Source of the DNA: Ceratotherium simum simum
Lineage: Eukaryota > Chordata > Mammalia > Perissodactyla > Rhinocerotidae
DNA length: 64,000 bases
Direction: 5' to 3'
Assembly: GCF_000283155.1 (NCBI RefSeq)
Contig: NW_004454197.1
Span: 15,560,350-15,624,349, forward strand
Of the stretch, positions 22,206 through 31,876 are shown piece after piece (within the stretch, counting starts at the first letter, position 1; the number at the start of each line of letters is the position of its first letter). Both the position numbers and the translations under genes were made by a program. The notes under the pieces were generated by a model, which did not search any database, was not told where the DNA came from, and worked only from the letters and a program-made list of their open reading frames with translations.

Positions 22206-22789
22206 CACCTTCCTTCATGCTGATTGCCAGGCTCTGCCCTCTTTCTCGGCACGAGAGGCCCTGTGGAGTCAGAATAAGTGATGAGATTAGAGCCCAGTCC
22301 CTTGGGGGTGAAGAAGGTTGATCTCAAACACCCCTCCTGGCTCCCTGGGAGCGAGGTGCAATGTGGGGTCTTGAGGACACTGGTGGCTGCCCTGAGCCAC
22401 TTCCAGCCACCATCAGCCCCTGTACACTGAGACCCCAGAGGGGCAGCTCTCAGCAGACTCTGAGGCGATTAGACCATGAGGATGGGCCGCTGGGCCTCTG
22501 GGCAGAGAAGATCACAGATACACGTGATCAGGAAAAATGAAGGCTCCTTCTGCTGAGCAGAGAGTTAAGGAGGGAGAACTTGATGGATGGGACATGGGAA
22601 AATTTATGAGAGTCATTCTGTTTAGTCTGATGACCCCTCATGGATGACATTGGGCTGGAGGAGCCAGACTGCTCAAATGTGAAACTTCAGAAAGATGATT
22701 TTGACCTTGAGTGATAGATCCTGCCCTGGGGAGGGGACAAGGGGCCTTGTTGTGCCCGCTCAGGGCCTTGTACGCGCTTCTGTGGGGGC
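22206..22789. other. Non-coding unique sequence
   Basis: No element was recognised. Confidence 0.35.
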
Positions 22790-22925
22790 CCTGCCATGCG
22801 GATTGGCAGTTAGCAGTGTCTGTCTGTTTTCCCTGCCAGACTCTGAGCTCCTGCTCAGCACTGTATTCCCAGGGCCCAGCAGAGTGGCCCCAACGGCATC
22901 AGTAATTATTTGTGAAATGAATGAT
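22790..22925 (+). mobile_element. L2 3' end fragment
   Basis: 'ccagactctgagctcctgctcagcactgtattcccagggcccagcagagtgg' then 'attatttgtgaaatgaatga' matches the L2 terminus. Confidence 0.7.
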
Positions 22926-23125
22926 TTATATAGAGAGCAGTTATGGTGAGCCAGTCTCTGTGCTCAGCTTCACAGTTCCGTGATCTCATCTGACCCTTTC
23001 ACCTGCCCTGGGAGGAAGTTGCAGCTATTGTCCTGGGGCTTGGAGAGGTCGGCTCGCGTCCAAGGTGGTGCAGGTGGTCAGGGCAGAGCTGGTTTGCAGA
23101 CCTGGAGTCAACCACTGCACTACCT
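22926..23125 (-). repeat. MIR SINE, diverged
   Basis: 'tggtgagccagtctctgtgctcagc', 'ccgtgatctcatctgaccctttcac' and 'gggaggaagttgcagctattgtcctggggcttggag' follow antisense MIR order. Confidence 0.65.
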
Positions 23126-23139
23126 TGCCTCCTGAAATT

Positions 23140-23345
23140 GAGGGACACGTTCTGGTCCTGCTATTTAGTGGTCATGTGATCCTGGAAAAGCCCATCTAAT
23201 CACCTTCAGCCTCTGCTTTCTGCTCTGTAAAATGGGGATTACAAATCCCATTAATCCTCCAGATAGGACTGTTGTGAAAATCAAACCAGAGTGTGCTCAT
23301 GTGGAGTTCTCTATAATCTAAAATGTCATAACTATGATTATTTCC
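23140..23345 (+). repeat. MIR SINE
   Basis: 'tcatgtgatcctggaaaagcccatctaatcacc', 'ctctgctttctgctctgtaaaatggggatta', 'ggactgttgtgaaaatcaaacc' in MIR order. Confidence 0.82.
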
Positions 23346-23439
23346 GGTGGGCAACAGTGCAGTCTGTAAATAGGGGAGTCATAGCAGAAGTGTGACCAAG
23401 AGGCCTTGAGAAACTTAAATTTGATACTGATCCTTCTCA

Positions 23440-24120
23440 GGAAGTAAATGTGAAAGCACGTGATCAAACAAATCACAAGAGGAAACACAGCTTGTTAACA
23501 AACATATGGAAAACCATGCAAACCTCAGTTGTAATCAAAGCAAAGCAAATTAAGACAGAATCTCATTTTTCATCACTCAATTAAAGAACACCCAGTGCTG
23601 GCGAGACTTTGGCAAAATGAGCTCTTGCCTGTTTACTGTACACTGCTGAAGACTTTCTGGGAGATAATTTAGTAGAGTATCTGGAACCATAAAAATTTTA
23701 AACCTTTTGACCTGGTTATTCCATTTCTAGGAATCTTTCCCAAGGGATTATCCTAATTATACAGAAAGCTTTCTGCATGACGTAGTTCAAAACAGCTGAA
23801 TAAAAAATTGGTGACAAAGAGCCAACTTTAGGAGAGTGGCTAAGAAAACTATGGTATAGCCCAGTGATTGAGTGTCACACCTGCAGCCGTGCCGCAAATG
23901 TTTGACAAATTCCATGAGGTAAACACATAGACTGTGAGGGAAAAAGCAAACCACAAGATTGTACGTATCATTTTATTACAACTATGTGAGATACCCTGGA
24001 GATCTTGCATAGAACCAAATATGGAAGGAAGTTAAACAAAAATGTTAACCGTGGTTGTGTGAGGGTGGAATGAATATGGGTGACTTAAAATCATATTTTA
24101 ATAGTAAGCATACACTCCTT
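23440..24120 (+). mobile_element. Old L1 / HAL1-like ORF2 C-terminal and 3' region
   Basis: Plus-strand decayed L1: 'aacaaacatatggaaaaccatgcaaacctcagttgtaatcaaagcaaagcaaat' (the region encoding '...[15 protein letters not shown]' in better L1s), then 'gacctggttattccatttctaggaatc' and 'ggctaagaaaactatggtat'. Too worn for a frame. Confidence 0.75.
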
Positions 24121-24329
24121 TCATTTTGGAACAATAGCGTAGGAACTGCATGGACTTAGAGGTGTAAGTGGAGACCTGGATGCTGCCGGAAGAGAGGTGC
24201 CAAGCTGGGTCAAGAAACTGCTTTCTTATGTAGTATTTTCATCTAAAATTCGTTTTGTGGAAAACAAAAGGATTGTTGTCGATGATAAGCCATGCTGGAA
24301 AATAACCACTCTAATTGAATTTTCTTCAT

Positions 24330-24690
24330 ATCTGTAATTTTTTTGTTTTGTTTCACATCTAGTTTCTTATCACTTTCTCTTTTTCTTAAAAAGTAATTTG
24401 AATCTTTTTCTTCTGCTTACAAACTTGAGATAGTTTATAAACTTCAACCATGATCAATTCCCATGCAATTGAAAATGAACAAGTCTTGTTTCCCACCCTT
24501 CAGAGATAATCACCATCAAGAAGAGTTCGCTATGAATCTGTCCATCTTTCCCCACATAAATAATAAAATTATAGTTTATTATTATTATTATTATTTAAAA
24601 TTGGGTCATAGTATGCATTTACTTGTTTTTTATTTAGCAACATATCTTGAACATTTTTCTATTTCAGTTATATAGAAGTTGTAGGTAAAT
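24330..24690 (-). mobile_element. Old L1 3' fragment
   Basis: AT-rich: 'cccacccttcagagataatcaccatcaag' and 'tttagcaacatatcttgaacatttttctatttcag' match antisense 3' ends of old L1s. An (ATT)n run of about seven units lies at 24578-24596. Confidence 0.55.
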
Positions 24691-24694
24691 ATTC

Positions 24695-24827
24695 TCTTTC
24701 ACAAACTGTTGATGGGAGTGTAAGTTGGTATAAATATTTTGGATGACAATTTAGCAATATCTGTTATAATTAAAAATTCTCATATCTGTTGATTCCACTC
24801 CTGAGAACGTGTTCTTCAGAAACAGTC
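24695..24827 (+). mobile_element. L1 fragment, left part (continues at 25427-25480)
   Basis: 'gttgatgggagtgtaagttggtataa', 'gacaatttagcaatatctg' and 'ttgattccactcctgagaacgtg' are plus-strand L1. The text 'ccacaaagagatatttaccatagtg' after the LTR continues the same element, so an MLT1A LTR split it. Confidence 0.7.
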
Positions 24828-25042
24828 TGCTATGGCCTAAATGTTTGTATCCTCCCAGAATTCGTATGTTGAAGTCTTAACCCGAGTGTTCTGATATTTG
24901 GAGGGGCAGCCTTTGGGAGGTAATTAGGTTGAGATGTGGTCTTGGGAGTGGAGCCCCATGATGGGATTAGTGTTGTACGAAGAGGAAGAGACTGGAGCTC
25001 CCTCTTTCTGCCGCATGAGGGTACAGCAAGAAGGCAGCTGTC

Positions 25043-25257
25043 GGGCTGTCCCCGTGGCTTAGTGGTTAAGTGCGCGCTCCGCTGCTGGCGGCCGGGGTTC
25101 GGATCCCGGGTGCGCACTGACGCACCGCTTCTCCGGCCATGCTGAGGCCGCGTCCCACGTACAGCAACTAGAAGGATGTGCATCTATGACATACAACTAT
25201 CTACTGGGGCTTTGGGGGAAAACAAATAAATAAATAAAATTAAAAAAAAAAAAAAAA
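25043..25257 (+). mobile_element. ERE SINE, young-looking, perfect 15-bp duplication
   Basis: Flanked by identical aagaaggcagctgtc at 25028-25042 and 25258-25272. It has a canonical tRNA-like head, the 'ctactggggctttggggg' module of the ERE2-like type, then (aaat)n and a run of about 18 A. The perfect duplication and long tail suggest recent insertion. Confidence 0.96.
25055..25106 (+). promoter_or_regulatory. ERE internal Pol III promoter (box A and box B)
   Basis: Box A tggcttagtgg (25055-25065) fits TRGYNNARNNG. Box B ggttcggatcc (25096-25106) differs from GGTTCGANTCC at one position. Spacing is typical of tRNA-like heads. Whether it is active is unknown. Confidence 0.8.
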
Positions 25258-25480
25258 AAGAAGGCAGCTGTCTGCAAGCCGGGAAGAGAGCTCTCGCCAG
25301 GACCTGAGTCTGCTGACACTTTGATCTTGCACTTCCCAGCCTCCAGAACTGTGAGGAATCAATGTTTGTTGTTTAAACCACCCAACCTATGCTGTTTTGT
25401 TATAGTGGCCTGAACTAATTAAGACATACTTCCACAAAGAGATATTTACCATAGTGTTCCTTTGGGACTATTTGTTATAG

Positions 25481-25755
25481 ACCCAGGCCAGCCCTTTGAT
25501 TTCTGGCCAATCAGGGCAACTGCTTTTGTGAGCCTTATGTCATGGGACAAAGACTGGGGTGGGTCCGGAAGCCCAGGCTTCCTAGGGGCAGCCATGGGAG
25601 GCTGCACACCAGCTCGGTGGGGCTGAGGCATCATTAGCTCATGAGAGCCCTGGTGTCATTGGGGTGATCTGGACACACCCAGGTGTGATGCTTCATCCAG
25701 GTACTGCGTTCTTAACAGGGCTTTGGCAAGTTAGAGGTGAGGAAGGACAGAATGT
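25481..25755. other. Non-coding unique sequence
   Basis: No element was recognised. Confidence 0.35.
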
Positions 25756-26290
25756 TTGCTGAGTATCCACTGAGTGATGGGTGCTTTGCCCTGTTTAGGA
25801 GCACAAACATCAGTGTCTGATGGGTCTGGGTTCAGATTCCAGGGCAGCCACTTCCAGCGCTGATGGTAACCTTGGGGAGTTATTTACCATCTCTGAGTTT
25901 CTGCTTCCTCTCCTGGCCGTAGGAGTATCTGCCTTTAGGGTGGTGGAGACCACCGAGCACAGTACCTCAGGGTGGTGGAGACCACTGAGCACAGCACCTT
26001 AGGGTGGTGGAGACCACCGAGCACAGCACCTCAGAGTGATGGAGACCACCGAGCACAGCGCCTCAGGGTGGTGGAGACCGCCGAGCACAGCGCCTCAGGG
26101 TGGTGGAGACCGCCGAGCACAGCGCCTCACCACGGAGCACAGCACCTCGGGTGGTGGAGACCACGGAGCACAGCGCCTCAGGGTGGGGGAGACCACCGAG
26201 TGCAGCATCTCAGGGTAGGGGAGACCACTGACTGCAGTACCTGGCCCATAGTAAGTCATCAATAAAGGTGGGTCTTATCATTATTGTTAT
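25756..26290 (+). repeat. MIR SINE interrupted by a minisatellite
   Basis: Left part: 'gtctgggttcagattccagggcagccacttccagc', 'ttaccatctctgagtttctgc'. Right part: 'gtacctggcccatagtaagtcatcaataaagg' and '(tta)n'. These are the two halves of one plus-strand MIR, separated by the 32-base tandem array. Confidence 0.8.
25937..26243. repeat. 32-bp minisatellite inside a MIR
   Basis: Nine units of 31-32 bases plus one 20-base partial unit (26129-26148). The unit is 'agggtggtggagaccacc' followed by 'gagcacagcacctc'. Unit starts are 25937, 25969, 26001, 26033, 26065, 26097, 26149, 26180 and 26212. Variation is mostly C/T and A/G transitions. The unit corresponds to a shortened MIR 'cagggtkgttgtgag...gcacagtgcct' segment. 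Confidence 0.93.
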
Positions 26291-26299
26291 TATTAATGA

Positions 26300-26420
26300 A
26301 CCCCCATCCCCATTGTGTAAAGCAGACGTTGTTAGCTCTGGTTTACACATGAGGTATTAGAGCGTTTATACAATTTGCCCGAGGCCCACAGCCACTTCTT
26401 GTAGTAAAGCTAAATTCAGG
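26300..26420 (-). repeat. MIR SINE fragment
   Basis: 'tctggtttacacatgaggtattagagcg' and 'caatttgcccgaggcccacagccac' match the antisense MIR core. Confidence 0.65.
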
Positions 26421-27327
26421 TACACAATTGTTCTTCTCCAGAACGTTTGCTCTTTGGACCATGCCCAGCTGTACTGTCCACTGGGAGAATGGGCTGCTTG
26501 GTGAGGTGGTGAGCTCCTTGCTGTTGCGCGTGACCTCCTATTCCAGGCAGAAGCCCGTGACCATTCTTTTGGGTCTTGAATCCAGTGGAAGTTAGGAGTA
26601 GACCTCATTTGTCAATGTGTGTTTCTTGTAATCAAATAGGAAGTTGCATGGCAATAGAGTTCTCTAGCCAATAAAATTGCAAAATGTTGCCTTAAACAAA
26701 ATTAAACAGCTTCTTTATGGTAGGACTTCTAGTACTTTTAATGTGCTAATATGCACTGTGAATTGTCAAGAAGTATGCAAAATACGATGATTCCCAAACT
26801 AATTTGACCATTGAGTCCTTTTCCCCAGAATAGCTTGTATTCCTAGGGTTCACCAGAATGTACCTTGGACAAGAGGCTTGGTTGGCGCCCTTTCAGCTTG
26901 GCACATTCAGAGTTTATGGCTGGGCTGGAAGGTACCTTCCAGAGTGATCCAGCCTCATTGTCATTATCCTGCCAGTGTATTCATGAGCCCAGAGCTGTGC
27001 CCTTGGGACTGGGCGATTCTGCCGTCATCTCCCTCTCACGGCCTCAGCCTCATGCCTCTCTCCTCTCAAGAAAAGGTGCTGTGATGGGCAGCAAAAGACT
27101 GTGGCCATAATAGAATTCCATGGAGCGTCTCCTTTGCCATCTGGGCACCTCAGAGAAGTGGTCTTCTGGGAGGACAATCCTGCTCCTGGCCTCCCTTCCT
27201 CCAGTGCCACCAGCCACTTAGGCTCAGGGACTGGGCTGCTTGTTTCTGCAGTTTCTGGAGACTCATGCAAGTGATCTTCAGGGGTGCTGAGGGGCATCCT
27301 GGATGCTGGATTTTCTCTGACCTCAAC
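26421..27327. other. Non-coding; possible old transposon 26690-26860
   Basis: 'gtacttttaatgtgctaatatgcactgtgaattgtcaag' and 'cccaaactaatttgacca' look like an ancient interspersed repeat that I cannot name. The rest is unique. Confidence 0.35.
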
Positions 27328-27699
27328 TTTTTTTTAAATTAAACTTTATTTTGAGATAATTGTAGATTTGCACTCAGTTGTAAGAAATAATACAGGGAGA
27401 TTCCATGTACCTTTATCCAGTTTCCCCCAAAGGTAACATCTTGCAAAACTACACTACAGTATCACAACCAGGATATTGACATTGATACGGCCAAGACAGA
27501 ATACTTACATCACCACAAGGATCCCTCATGTTGTCCTTTGGAGCCACGCCCACCTCCTTCCCAGCCCCATCCCTCCTTAATCTGTCAGCCACTAATCTGT
27601 TCTCCATTTTTGTAATTTTGTCATTTCAAGAGCATTATATAAATGGAATTATATAGCATGTAGCCTATGGAATTAGCTTTTTTCACTCAGCATAATTCT

Positions 27700-30600
27700 C
27701 TGGAGATTCATCCAGATTGTTGCCTATATCCATAGTTCATTCCTTTTTATTGCTGAGTAGTATTCCATAGTGTGATGTACCACAGTTTGTTAACTAGTAA
27801 CTCACTAAGAAACATCTGTTTTGTTTTTCCAGTTTTTGGGTATTACGAATAACGATGCTGTAAACGTCACGTGCAGGTTTCTGCGTGAACATGTTTCACT
27901 TCTCTAGGATAAATGCTCAGGAGTGCAATTGCTGGCTTGTATGGTAGTTGCATGTTTTCTGTTTTAGCTGCCAAACTGTTTTCCAGAGTATGTACCATTT
28001 TATGTTCCCACCAGCAATGTATGAGTGATCTGATTTCTCCTCATCCTCACGAGCATTGATGTTGTTACCGGTTTTCATTTTAGCCATTCTAATAGGTGTG
28101 TGGTGATACCTCATTGTGGTTTTAGTGTGCATTTCCCTGGTGGCTAATGATGTGGAACATCTTTTCATGGGCTTCTTTGCCATCTGTATCTCCTCTTCAG
28201 GGAAATGTCTCTTCCTGTCTTTTTCCGTTTTGTAATTGGATTGTTTGCTTTTTTATTGTTGAGTTTTGCAAATTCTTTATATGCTAGGTAGCAGGCTATT
28301 GTCAGATGTGTGGTTTGCAAATATTTTCTCCCAGTTTGTACTTTGTCTTTTCATGCCTTTGTATGAAAGATCCCTGGATCTTTCACAGAGAGAAAGTTTT
28401 ACATTTTGATGAAGTCTAATTTATCAACTTTTAATTTTATGGATCACACTTTTGGTGTCAAGTCTTAGAACTCTTTACTTAGGGTTACACCCTGGACATT
28501 TTCTCCTATTTTTTTTTCCTAAAAGCTTCATAGTTTTAGGTTTTACATTTAAGTCTGTGATCCATTTGGAATTAATTTTTGTATAAGGTGTGAGACTTAG
28601 TTTGAGGTTAATTTTCTTTTTTTACCTCTGGATGTCCAGTTGCTCCAGCACTATTTGTTAGAAAGGCTGTTCTTCCTCCGCTGCATTACTTTGCACCTTT
28701 GCTGAAGCTCCATTTGGCCTGTTTGTGTGGGTTTATTTCTGGGTTCTCTATTCTCCTCCATTGATCTCCCTCCGCCAGTACCACACATCCTTGATTACTG
28801 TAGCTACACAATGTCTCGGAATTGGCTAGAATGATTCTTCCTAGTCTACTCTTTCTTCAAAATTGTTTTAGCTATTCTAGTTCTTTTGCCTTTCCAAATA
28901 AATTTTAGATTAATCATGTCTATATCTAGAGAAAATCTTGCTGGGATTTTGATAGGAACTGCTTAACCTTGTCTATCAGTTTGGGTAGAATTGATATCTT
29001 TACTATGTTGAGTCTTCCTATCTATAAACACGACATGTCTCTGTTCTCTCTCGCTTTTAATTTCTTTCCTCAGCATTTTGTAGTTTTCAGCATAAAAGTC
29101 TTGTACATGTTTTTCTTTTTTAGTTTTATGCTTAGATATTTCTTTTTTTGCAACTGTAAATAATATTGTATTTTAAATTTCAGTGTCTGTATGTTCATTG
29201 CTAGTGTATAAAAATATAATTGATTTTTGTATGTATATCTTATGTCGTGTGGTCTTGCTGAACTCGTTTATTATTTCTAAAAGTTTTTTTTTAGATTCCT
29301 TGTGATTTTTCTGTACAATCATGTCATCTGCAAATAGAAGCAGTTTTATTTCTTCCCTTCCTATTTGTAGGCCTTTTATTTCCATTTTTTGCTTTATTGC
29401 TCTGGCTGAAACTTCCAGTATTATTTTGCATAAGGGTGGTAAGAACAGATATTCTTGCTTTGTTCCCTATCAAATGAAGAATAAATGAAAGAAAAAAGCA
29501 TTCAGTTTTATTCCATCAAGTTTGATGGTGAAGTATGATGTTAGCAGTGGGTTTTTTGGTAGATAATCTTTGTTGAGTTGAGGAAGTTCCCGCTATTCCT
29601 TTGTCTGAGAGTTTTTACCATGAATGGATATTGAAATTTGTGAAATGCTTTTTCTGCATTGATGGATATAATCATGTAATTTTTCTTCTTTAGTCTGTTA
29701 ATATGGTGGATTAGTATATTGATTGATTTTCAAATATTGAAACATCCTTGCATCCCTGGAGTAAGCCCAACTTTGTCATGTTGTATAACCCTTTTTATAT
29801 ATTATTGAATTCCGTCTGCTAACATTTTGTTAAGGTTTTATGCATCTATATACTTCAGTGATATTGGTCTAATATTTTCTTCTTTCTTTTATGGTCTTTG
29901 GTTTGATATCAGGGTAATACTAGCTTCATAAAATGAATTGAGAGATATTTCCTCCTCTTCTATTTTTTGGAAGAGATTGTGTGGAATTAGTGTTAATTCA
30001 TTTTTAAACATTTGATAGAATTCTTTGGTGGAACCATCTGGGCCCGGAGATTTCTTTTTGGGGAGTTTTAAAATTATGAATTGAATTTCCATAATAGTGA
30101 TAGGGCTATTCAGATTGTCTATTTCTTAATGGGTAAATAGGAAATATGTGTGGTTGTATTTTTTGAGGAATTGGTCCATTTCATCTAAGTTGTCAAATTT
30201 AGATGTATAGTCATGTGTCACAACGATAGGGATACATTCTGAGAAATGCATCGTTAGGCGATTTGGTCATTGTACAAACATCATAGAGTGGACTCACACA
30301 AACCTAGATGGTATAGCCTACTACACACCCAGGCCGTATGCTACTAATCTTATGGACCTCCTGTTGTATCTGCAGTCCATCTTTGATTGAAATGTCGTTA
30401 ATGTGGCACATGACTGACTGTATGGTGGAGTTGTTCACAGTATTCCCTTATTATTATTTTGATGTCTGCAGTTCTATAGTGATATCCCAGTTTTATTACT
30501 GATATTGATAATTGTGTCTTCTCTTTTTTCTTTGTCAGTCTTGCTAGAGGTTTGTCAATTTTATTGATCTGTTCAAAGAACTAACTCTTTTTTTATTTAT

Positions 30601-31690
30601 CTTTTCTACTTTTTTTCTGTTTTCAGTCTCAATGATTTTGAGTTTTATCTTTATTATTTTCTTCCTTCTGCTTGTTTTGGGTTTATTTTGCTCTTCTTTT
30701 TCTAGATTCTTGAGGTAGGAGCTTAGTTTACTGATTGGAGATTTTTCCTTATTTCTACATGTGCTTTTAGCATTATAAATTTCCCTCTCATGATTACTTT
30801 AGCTGTGTCCCACAAATTTTGATTCATTGCATTTTCATTTTCATTCAGTTAAGTGTATTTTTTAGTTTTCATTGTGACTTCGTCTTTGATCCCTGGATTA
30901 TTTTGTAGTGTGTTGTTTGGTTTCCAAGTGTTTTGAGATTTTACTGTTATTTTTTTATTATTAATTTCTGGTTTGATTATATTGTGATCAGAGAATGCAC
31001 TCTGTAAGATTTCAGTTCTTTTAAACTTGTTGACATTTGTTTTATGCTCTAAGATATGGTCTACATTGGTATGTGTTCTCTGGGCACTTGAAAAGAATGT
31101 GTATTCTGCTGTTGTTGTTTAGTGGAATATTCTGTAAATGTGTATCGGGTTCTGTTGGTGGTACTGTTAGGTACTTCTATATTCTTGCTGATTTTCTGTC
31201 TAGTTGTTCTATTAGTTGTTGAGAGAGATGTTGAACTGTCCAACTATAATTGTGGATTTCAATATTTATCCTTTCAGTTCTATCAATTTTCTTTACGTAT
31301 TTTGCAGCTCTGTTTGGTGCATACACATTAAGGATTGCTGTGTCTTCTTGGTAGATTGACTCTTTTATCATTATGTAATGTCCTGTCTGTCTCTGTTGAC
31401 TTTCTTTGCTCTGAAGTTTATTTTATCTGATATTAATGTTGTAACTCTTGCTTTCTTTTGATTAATGTTTGCGTGATATAGCTTTTCCCATTCTTTTCCT
31501 TTCAACCTCTATTTTGTTATATTGGAAGTATATTCCTACAACAAACCTGAGTTTGTTGTAGATAGCATATAGTTGCTCATGTATGTTAATCTGCTCTGCC
31601 AATCTCTGTCTTTTAGTTGTTATATTTAGACCATTTACATTTAATGTCATTATTAATATAGTAGAGCTTAAGTCTGCCATTTTATTTATT
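27700..31690 (-). pseudogene. L1 ORF2 remnant (endonuclease-reverse transcriptase)
   Basis: In a working L1, ORF2 encodes the endonuclease and reverse transcriptase used for target-primed insertion. Here only broken stretches remain. Near 31640 the N-terminal start reads TLNVNGLN..TKRQRLAEQI, typical of the L1 endonuclease. Around 30040 the RT fingers motif [15 protein letters not shown] appears. At 29317-29334 the catalytic box reads FADDMI, so the two aspartates are still encoded. The C-terminal piece at 27917-28183 has [21 protein letters not shown]. Stops and frameshifts separate all of these, and a MITE of about 213 bases interrupts the gene near 30.3 kb. Length of about 4 kb agrees with ORF2 plus the insertion. 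Non-functional. Confidence 0.9.
30208..30420 (+). mobile_element. Tigger-like MITE (MER8-type) inserted in L1
   Basis: TA at 30206-30207 and 30421-30422 flank the element. Its ends are inverted (agtcatgtgtca... / ...tggcacatgact). The core 'attctgagaaatgcatcgttaggcgattt' is shared, in the opposite orientation, with 52376-52589. L1 sequence resumes on both sides ('gttgtcaaatttagatg' | 'tggtggagttgttcacagta'), so it jumped into an existing L1. Non-coding. Confidence 0.82.
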
Positions 31691-31850
31691 GTTTTCTGTT
31701 TTTTGTTTCTGTTTCCTTTTTCCTGCCTCCCTCTGTGTTACTTGAACATTTTTTAGAATTCCATCTTGATTAATCTATAGAGGATTTAAGTGTATCTTTT
31801 TGACTAGCTTTTGAAATATTTGCTGTTAAGATGGCATTCCCTCTCTTTCC

Positions 31851-31876
31851 ATACACACACACACACACACACACAT
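31851..31876. repeat. (CA)n microsatellite in L1
   Basis: About twelve AC units follow 'ctttccat' within the L1 5' part. Confidence 0.92.

Larger units (their letters stand above)
24828..25426 (+). mobile_element. MLT1A-type MaLR LTR split by an ERE
   Basis: Starts TGCTATGGCCTAAATGTTTGTATCC and ends 'gaactaattaagaca'. Between are 'ttcgtatgttgaagtc', 'gcctttgggaggtaattaggttgagatg', 'catgatgggattagtg' and 'ctccagaactgtgaggaatc'. Without the ERE and one copy of its duplication it is about 370 bases, the normal size. Confidence 0.88.

Noticed and set aside
25043..25142. tRNA gene
   Set aside because: It has box A/B but is the tRNA-like head of an ERE SINE; the other ERE heads were rejected for the same reason.
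25937..26243. Regular 32-bp direct repeats resembling a CRISPR array
   Set aside because: Head-to-tail minisatellite within a MIR; no spacers.
29173..30092. Functional reverse transcriptase
   Set aside because: FADD and PDG motifs are present, but stops, frameshifts and a MITE insertion break the ORF.
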